A DNA stretch of 64,000 nt from contig LR990048.1 of assembly GCA_905147135.1 (NCBI GenBank), positions 16,910,563 to 16,974,562 on the forward strand, read 5' to 3'. Under the pieces are notes generated by a model, which saw only the letters and a program-made list of their open reading frames with translations, was not told the origin of the DNA and did not search any database. Both the position numbers and the translations under genes were made by a program. Source of the stretch: Blastobasis lacticolella. Its lineage: Eukaryota > Arthropoda > Insecta > Lepidoptera > Blastobasidae. This document shows positions 57,650-64,000 of this stretch, piece by piece. Within the stretch, counting starts at the first letter, position 1; the number at the start of each line of letters is the position of its first letter.

Positions 57650-57672
57650 CGCTCATTTGGAGAAACAAAGAC
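57650..57672 (+). repeat. Left terminal inverted repeat
   Basis: Perfect match over 23 bp to the complement of 62572-62594; preceded by ACAT. Confidence 0.9.
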
Positions 57673-58084
57673 TAATTCGACAGTATTTTAAAAACTGAGT
57701 TAAATATGTCAATACTATCGTTTCAACGGTTTACGTCAGGAGAAATAAAGACAGAATTGAATTTTCGGTAATAGGACGCCAGATGGCGTCAATGTCGTTG
57801 TTGAAGTGAGCGATTTTGGTACATTTCTGGTGAACCAACGTCTGATTGGCCAGTTGCGCGGGGTTCCCGGACAAGTGCGGACGTGTTCTGGAGCAACAAC
57901 GACGAAAAGGTAACTACGACATTGATTTTACCTATTATTGATACCACAAAGACGAAATTGTACAGTTTAGTCGTTACAGCGTGAACTGTTTACTACATTC
58001 TTTTGAGAATTAATGACCAAAGTGTGTAATTTCGTCATTGTGGATCAAAAAAAAAACATTTTATTGGAGTATCAAGGACAAAAG

Positions 58085-58345
58085 TGGGTAGTTTAGACAT
58101 TGTGACTTTAAATATTGTTTATTTCATTGGAGAAACAACGGAGAAAGTACACAATTTCGTCATTATTATCCAAATTTTTCAATTTATTGAAGTAAAAAGA
58201 ACAAAATTGTGTAGTTTCGACATTGTGACTTTGAAACTGTGTAATTTCATTGGGGAAACAACAGAGAAATCACAAAATTTCGACCTTTTTATCTCCATTT
58301 ATTATTACGCTAAAGCAATAAAGACGAAATTGTGTACTTTAGACA
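58085..58345 (+). repeat. Subterminal tandem repeats of the transposon
   Basis: Two units of about 122 bp ('gacattgtgactttaaatat' at 58097, 'gacattgtgactttgaaact' at 58219), each with 'aaacaac' and 'aatttcg' words. A more diverged unit seems to precede them near 57950-58040. Subterminal repeats often bind the transposase, and 'gacgaaatt' recurs near the right end (62366). Confidence 0.7.
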
Positions 58346-58548
58346 TTTTTGCATGAAACAAATATAAAAAATATCTAAATCGGGAGTAAAATACGACGTA
58401 AATGAGCTTTTTTGTCTTTGTTTTTCCATTTAAATTAAATTAAAATTGTACTATGGTTGTTTAGTATTTTATGTAGTTGAATTTATATTATTTAAATGTT
58501 CACAGTATCACATAAGCAGCAACATTTATTTTTTAGGTTATCAGACTA

Positions 58549-61500
58549 ATGGAAAATCGTGCAAGGAGATTGGTACAATGTGCAATGGAGAAGAATATTC
58601 CCCATCCATTTGCCAAAGCAAACAGTACCAATTTTACACGAAGTGAAGTTGGTATGTTTTTTTATTTTTACCTACACCGGAGGTTAAACTATAAAATACT
58701 TAGTTTTGTAGTCACTTACTATTATATTTGGTTTTATGGTACAGTCGACAAAAAAACTGGTCCACCACCCTACGGTTGAAGTAAGTTGTTCATGTTAATA
58801 GAGTTCATTTTCCTGTTCTGGTAATTCCGACTCTTACAGATAGTTACCTACATAATATTTTGTTTTTTTCATGTCATCATAAATGGTATAAATTTTTTCG
58901 CTCATACCGACACCGTGGTAATGAACTAGTTCTTTCTAAGAAAATCGTTACTTCAGGATTTATTTTTGACTGCTACAATTGATTCTACCCAAACGAATCT
59001 CTAATATTGCTTTCACTGTTTCAACTTTTTGTTTAATGTCAAAATATCTTACAAACTAATTTACATATTGTACATTTGGTTGCAGTTGATAGCCAAGACG
59101 AGCAGTTAATGTCAATAGCAAAAGATGTTCAGCGCGAAGACAATATATTATATAATGACATCATTGACAACAGTAAGGGTGTAGAAAACGTCGAACTTGA
59201 AGTTCAACCCTCTGTACAGGAGAATTACGCTAACAATGATTTAAACACACCGAAATCAACGAGAAAATCTCGATATCTAAGAGCCTTAGATTTTAATGGC
59301 ATAGATATGGATGTAAAAGATGGTAAAGATTTTTCTCTAGCGGAAAGTGATGATGAATATCGGCCAGAGAAAAAGAAACGTGCGCCTTCACTTACTAATA
59401 TGAGACAAAGATCACTGTCATCCTCTTCAAGTTCGAGTGTTACGTCGTCAAGCTCTTCTTCGTCAAGTTCGTCTTTATCAAGCAGCAGCACGCAAAGCAG
59501 GTCAATATTAGAGCAAAATTATAATATCTCGGACGAAACCCAACTAATCAACCCTGACAATAATATTTTGATTTCAAGTGGTAATATTAATGAAGGAACC
59601 TCTACAGCTCATGATACTGAAACACCTGCAGTAAGAGAAGCAGCTAAAAATGTAAAAAAAGAAATGTAGAAGAAATGTTAAATCTTGGAAGAAAGTTCAA
59701 GCAAAGGAGCTCAAAAATTCAGGACATGAGTATATTTCTCAAAGAGGCAAAATAGTTTCAGCAAGAAAAATGAAGCCTACCTGCAACGAAAAATGCAGGC
59801 ATAAATGTTCGGAGAAATTTACAGAGCAAGAAAGGGCTGAAATTTTTCGCATGTATTGGGCTTTATCATCATTCCAAAGATAGCGCGATTTCTTGAATTC
59901 AATAATAACTGTAATGCAGTCACAATATCGGCGTTTGAAAACCGGTATAGCGAAAAACAAAAAACCAAACACTTATTGTTCCTTAATGTATAACGGAAGA
60001 CCCATAAGAATTTGCAGAACGTTTGTGCTAAATACTTTGGGAATTGGCGATCGTACTTTGCGCACCGTGGTTGAGGCCAAAACGAAATCTGATTATTTGG
60101 GTCCAGCGCCGGTTGACAAACGCGGCAAACACGGCAACAACAAAAAGACAGACGAAGAAATCCTTGAGTCAGTGCGTGCCCACATAAACTCAATTGCCCG
60201 TATTGAAAGCCATTACCTACGCGCTAACACGACTCGAGAATACATTGATGGCGGCCTTACAGTAGCTGACCTACACCGCGATTATACGAAAACTAGAGAG
60301 TCGGAAAACAAAACAGCTGCATGTTACGATTCTTATTACCGTGTCTTTAACACAGAATTCAATATTTCTTTTTTCATCCCAAAAAAAGATAAATGCGACA
60401 CGTGTGAACAATATGAAAATGCTGATGAAGCTGAGAGACAAGAATTACGAGAAGCGTTTGAAAGTCATTGTGAAGAGAAAAAACTTAGCCGAATCGAAAA
60501 GAAGACTGACATTGAAACGTGCAAAAAAGAAGATCGGAATGAAATAGTCGCAATTTATGACCTGCAGGCAGTTATGCAAGTGCCGATTGGCAATTCGTCA
60601 TCTTTTTTCTATAAATCAAAATTAAATTGCCTAAATTTCACGGTATGAACTTGCATATTCACCTTGTTGTACTGTTTTACTTGTTAAGTTTTAAAAGCTA
60701 GACCTTCCTCTTATTTTTCTATTACAGTCACTGATTGCGTATTTCTATTATGAATGGCCTAATTGTTACTTTTTTGTAGGTAACTGATGTGAAGGACGAC
60801 CAAACCTACTGTTACTTCTGGCACGAAGGTATGGGAGCCCGTGGTGCTGTTGAGATTGGTTCCTGCGTTTTCAAATACTTACAAACAGTGGCCGAAAAAT
60901 ACCCAAGTTGCAATGTAACATTCTACAGTGACAATTGCTGCGGCCAGCAAAAGAACAGGTTTGTTAAATATTGTTGCTTACCTTTTTTTTTGATAAACTT
61001 AATCTATTACTAAGGCCTACCTAGTTATCAATAGGTGGTGGCTAGTCTATTTTTAAATTTTATGTTAGGTATTTAAATTATCTTATACCTGCTTACTTAC
61101 TATTTCAAATTAATATTATTACAGATTTATACTATCGATGTACCTCTTTTCCGTCGAAACTCTGCGAATCAATAAAATAACTCATAAGTTTTTGATCCGC
61201 GGCCATACACAAAATGAGGGAGATACAGCTCATTCTATTATTGAAAAAGCTATTAAACAAGCTAGAAAATCTGGGTCTATCTACGTGCCTGATCAGTACG
61301 TCCAAATCATAAGATCTGCAAGGAAAAACCGCAACCCATTTATCATCGAAGAGCAAAATTATGATGATTTTTACGACATCAAAAAGTTAGCTGACGAAAT
61401 TGGGCTGAACATTGTAAAGGATGTACAGGGTAATACTGTAAAACTACATGATATTCACATTGTTGAATTTACAAAAGGTAACGACAGATACAGATACAAA

Positions 61501-61725
61501 AATAAATACGGCGACGATTGGCTGGAAGTTGAAAATAGGAAGAAAAATAAAAGACTAAGTGCAAAACAAAATGCTAATGAAATGGCATTTCTCGAAATGA
61601 GTTTAAGCTCTGCTTATAATTCAAAAAGAGACATTGGAGAAGGCAAGAAAAAGGATTTGAAAATTCTACTGGACAAAAATATAATTCCTCGATACTACTC
61701 TCATTTTTATAATGGTATTTTGTAA
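58549..61725 (+). pseudogene. Transposase-like protein of the DUF7869 type, disrupted
   Basis: Exons: 58549-58651 (ATG; donor GTTG|GTATGT), 59086-60642 (acceptor GTTGCAG, donor ACG|GTATGA), 60780-60958 (acceptor TTGTAG) and 61125-61725 (acceptor TTACAG), phases 1, 0 and 2. In order: a short N-terminus; an acidic, Ser-rich tract with a poly-Ser run; a basic VKSWKKVQAKELKNSGHEYI block with a Cys cluster (PTCNEKCRHKCSEKF); CDTCEQY; AIYDLQAVMQVP; YSDNCCGQQKNR; FLIRGHTQNEGDTAHSIIEK; and SGSIYVPDQYVQIIRS. The Asp of YDLQ, the Asp of YSDN and an acidic residue near NEGD could form a DDE/D triad; this is inference. Two lesions: one extra base in the A7 run at 59654-59660 shifts the frame, and a TAG at 59881-59883 lies between QR and RDF. 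The rest stays open, so damage is recent. A non-coding first exon probably ends at AAAAG|GTAACT, 57909. Confidence 0.8.
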
Positions 61726-62571
61726 TAACTATTTACACGACACGTGTCTTTTTATTATTTTGTCTAAGTTAAGCTATATTAGTACGGTTCAATGAAGGCT
61801 GATTAGTATCAGATGTGATGATAATTAATGTGCCATAGGTATTTCATATTCCTAGATTAACAATAATGATGACTGATTTTACTAGATAATCGGAGTCAGA
61901 CAAATTGGATACCTAACCTGTTTGTTTTACTACCTAGTAGTAAGCATACCATTATTGTCTGATATTGTGATTTTTTACGTAGGTACTTAGCTGTATACCT
62001 AATATGGTTGTGACTAAACTTGTGATCTCTTTTAGATATCTTTAAGAAAACTATTTTTTTATATTAAGCATAAGAATAAGAAAAGTATCTATACCTCTAA
62101 AGCGACTGAAAGTTGATTAAGTTTTTGATAATAATATGAATAGCGACTGTTAAGTTTGAAAAATACCTAGTAGTGGTCATAAGTAAAGATATACTTACCT
62201 AGACATACTGACATACAGTATGTTTTTTTATCGTTTTCTTCAATAAAAAGGAAATAAAATATAGTTCCTACTGATTGTTTCCATCCAAGTTGTTTGATTG
62301 TGTCTAAATTTCAAGATTCCTATACAGAACGACTAAGCCTTCACGCTGAATTCTGGTGACAAAATGACGAAATTACACCCCTCTATATACATTTATGTGT
62401 TAAGTCAAAAATCTATAATGTTTAAGGTAAATGTAAAAACACTTATTGAAACTACAATAACATCGTTTAATATTCAAATCCAAATATTTGTTGAAAGTAC
62501 TTTTCCTTAACCTACACTTACATCCAAAACTTTGATTGCTTCTCCTGTAAAATCGCTAAACATGCAGTTTT
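61726..62571. other. 3' non-coding part of the transposon
   Basis: AT-rich, no ORF. Contains ATAAA-type signals near 62240-62260 and a 'gacgaaattacac' word near 62366 that mirrors the left subterminal repeats. Confidence 0.6.
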
Positions 62572-62594
62572 GTCTTTGTTTCTCCAAATGAGCG
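62572..62594 (-). repeat. Right terminal inverted repeat
   Basis: Perfect 23-bp inverted partner of 57650-57672; followed by ACAT. Confidence 0.9.
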
Positions 62595-62757
62595 ACATGA
62601 AGTATGACCCCTGACCCCTAGGTCAGTTCTCTTTGCAGCTGACATAATAGTTATCAGTTGTTCACTTTTCATTCTTCTTTTGGGATAAACTGAGAGATAA
62701 CACAACAACACTGCAATATTTCATCGAAATCCTTACTTGTGACACGTTTTGCGTGTA

Positions 62758-62920
62758 AGACCAACGAGATTTTAGGTGCCCCTGCTAACAGGATAATGGA
62801 GATCAGATGGCAGTCGCTTCACTGTAATAACCTGACCTACCAAATCCTTGAAAATGGTCGAGGCGGAGCCTGGGTCCTCGCGCGCGGTAGCAGAACCGGG
62901 ATGTTGACGCTAAAATCTTT
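62758..62920 (+). repeat. SINE family A 3' fragment, diverged
   Basis: 'gatggcagtcgcttcactgt' to 'gaaccgggatgttgacgcta' matches the family A body end; it lies about 165 bp outside the transposon. Confidence 0.7.
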
Positions 62921-63132
62921 ACTATTTTTATTATAAGTAAGGTAAATCGTTTGTTGTAAATCATATATTTATTTTAACCCCATCAATTTTATCCCCATTC
63001 ATCACCAGGGGTCCTATTTTAGAACCGCTCGCATCCTTTTGTTATAACGCAGTTCGCCCTATATCGCGGGTGTTTCCCGCCCGACGATCCACTCCACGCT
63101 CGATTTTCATGTCAATATTGTCATTCTCGCTG

Positions 63133-63200
63133 CGTTGGAGATCGCTGCGGTAAAAACACAACAGAGAGCGCTACTGTCCATTATGGGTCCCAGTGGTCTT
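63133..63200 (-). repeat. Diverged family B fragment
   Basis: 'gttggagatcgctgcggt' and 'ctactgtccattatg' resemble the middle of family B in minus orientation. Confidence 0.4.
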
Positions 63201-64000
63201 AGCTGGTATGCCTGTAAGTATAATATTATAGTGTAAGTATAGCATGATGGCCGAACAATTCTTAACCCCGCGACAACCGCCCCCGCTGAGTTACCAATAT
63301 ATATTACGGAGAGGAGCATATCTTTTGTTTTCGCGCCAAAATGAAGGAATGTTTGGTATCATAAAATATGGGGTGCGTACTATAATTGTTGTATGTTCAC
63401 GAAGTTCCCGATAATATTAGATCGCTATAATTCTATAACTCTCCATAATACTAACGATGGTAAACATATTGTAACTCGTTTTTTAATAGGTGAATACCTG
63501 ATACCCACTTACCTAATTTTATTGGGGATATATTACTTGCAGCTAATTCCGGTGACCTTCATTAGTCACATAAAATGTTTAAGTAAGATAAGTAAGTTTT
63601 ACATTTATTATTTATCTTAATCTATCATTACAGGTATTAAACTAATGCCTAAACACGGAATATATAATAATTACACGGAATATATATCTACACTCATAGC
63701 GTAATGTTCTAATTTCATATTCGAAAACAGTTGTTTAAGGATACCCTTTTTTCACGCCAGTCCATAAAATTTTAAAAAAATTCTTTTCGGTACAGCATTT
63801 CCCATACTAATATCATTACAGCTGTATCGTAAAATAACTTTTTAATCATTATGCAACACTTTATTTTTTAAATTTTTGTCGGGCGTCGAGACACGGCGAA
63901 ATGTAGGCTGAATACCTAAATGTCTTTGACAAATTCAAAATTCAAACTTAACATTCAAATTTTCCTGTGTATTTGTGTGTAATGATTTTCCCGCTAAACA
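63201..64000. other. No gene seen
   Basis: AT-rich to the window end, without a supported gene. Confidence 0.5.

Larger units (their letters stand above)
57650..62594 (+). mobile_element. 4.9-kb DNA transposon with 23-bp TIRs and a DUF7869-like gene
   Basis: The first 23 bases (57650-57672, starting CGCTCATTTGGAGAAACAAA) are repeated perfectly in reverse complement at 62572-62594. Both outer edges carry ACAT (57646-57649 and 62595-62598), a 4-bp target duplication. Between them lies one intron-containing gene and subterminal repeats with 'gacgaaatt' words on both sides. It is a complete DNA element whose own gene is mutated. A 4-bp duplication is known for Sola and Chapaev elements among others, but the protein would have to be compared to place it. 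Confidence 0.88.

Noticed and set aside
58745..58786. Extra small exon in the transposon gene (VDKKTGPPPYG)
   Set aside because: It has an acceptor-like GGTACAG and correct phase, but the good donor GAA|GTAAGT comes after an in-frame TGA and the donor before it is weak; direct splicing 58651 to 59086 keeps the frame.
59225..59491. Acidic minus-strand protein
   Set aside because: It is the antisense reading of the Ser/Glu-rich N-terminal part of the transposon gene.

Overview
The window looks like a piece of a moth or butterfly (Lepidoptera) nuclear genome. Coding sequence is sparse and split by GT-AG introns. The space between is filled with short dispersed repeats, LINE 3' fragments, Helitron-like pieces ending in CTAG, and MITE-like inverted repeats. 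There are no bacterial-style operons. All functional calls come from reading translations and repeat structure by eye; nothing was searched against a database.

Layout. 1-28.4 kb holds no gene I can support. It is a mosaic of repeats: a tRNA-headed SINE (family A), a second short repeat of about 256 bp (family B), a 230-340 bp repeat sharing its 3' end with a LINE (family C), a second tRNA-headed SINE (family E), RTE-like LINE tails, a decayed LINE reverse transcriptase (25.0-26.4 kb), and two copies of a MITE with long terminal inverted repeats. 28.5-31.6 kb carries two tandemly duplicated minus-strand genes for secreted MBF2-family proteins, each with two exons. 36.7-51.7 kb is a plus-strand gene of at least 11 coding exons for a tweety/TTYH-family membrane protein (540 aa to the first stop). 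After its UGA stop the frame stays open through one more correctly phased intron for 154 codons. This is a candidate stop-codon readthrough extension ending in a PDZ-ligand-like -TEL.

The ttyh gene is peculiar. Most of its exons have one splice junction duplicated into the neighbouring intron. Two of these duplications are perfect arrays of exactly 101 bp and may be assembly artefacts; the others are diverged and so probably real. Its introns also hold a 5'-truncated Jockey-like LINE with a 13-bp target duplication, a hAT-like element with an 8-bp duplication, a Helitron-like element, and a SINE whose target duplication copied the exon 1 splice donor.

57.65-62.59 kb is a complete 4.9-kb mobile element with 23-bp perfect terminal inverted repeats and a 4-bp target duplication. 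It carries a multi-exon gene of an insect-wide protein family of unassigned function (DUF7869-like, with an SDNCCGQQKN motif) that looks like an RNase H-fold transposase. The copy is broken by one frameshift and one nonsense codon. This is the best candidate for an under-described system in the window.
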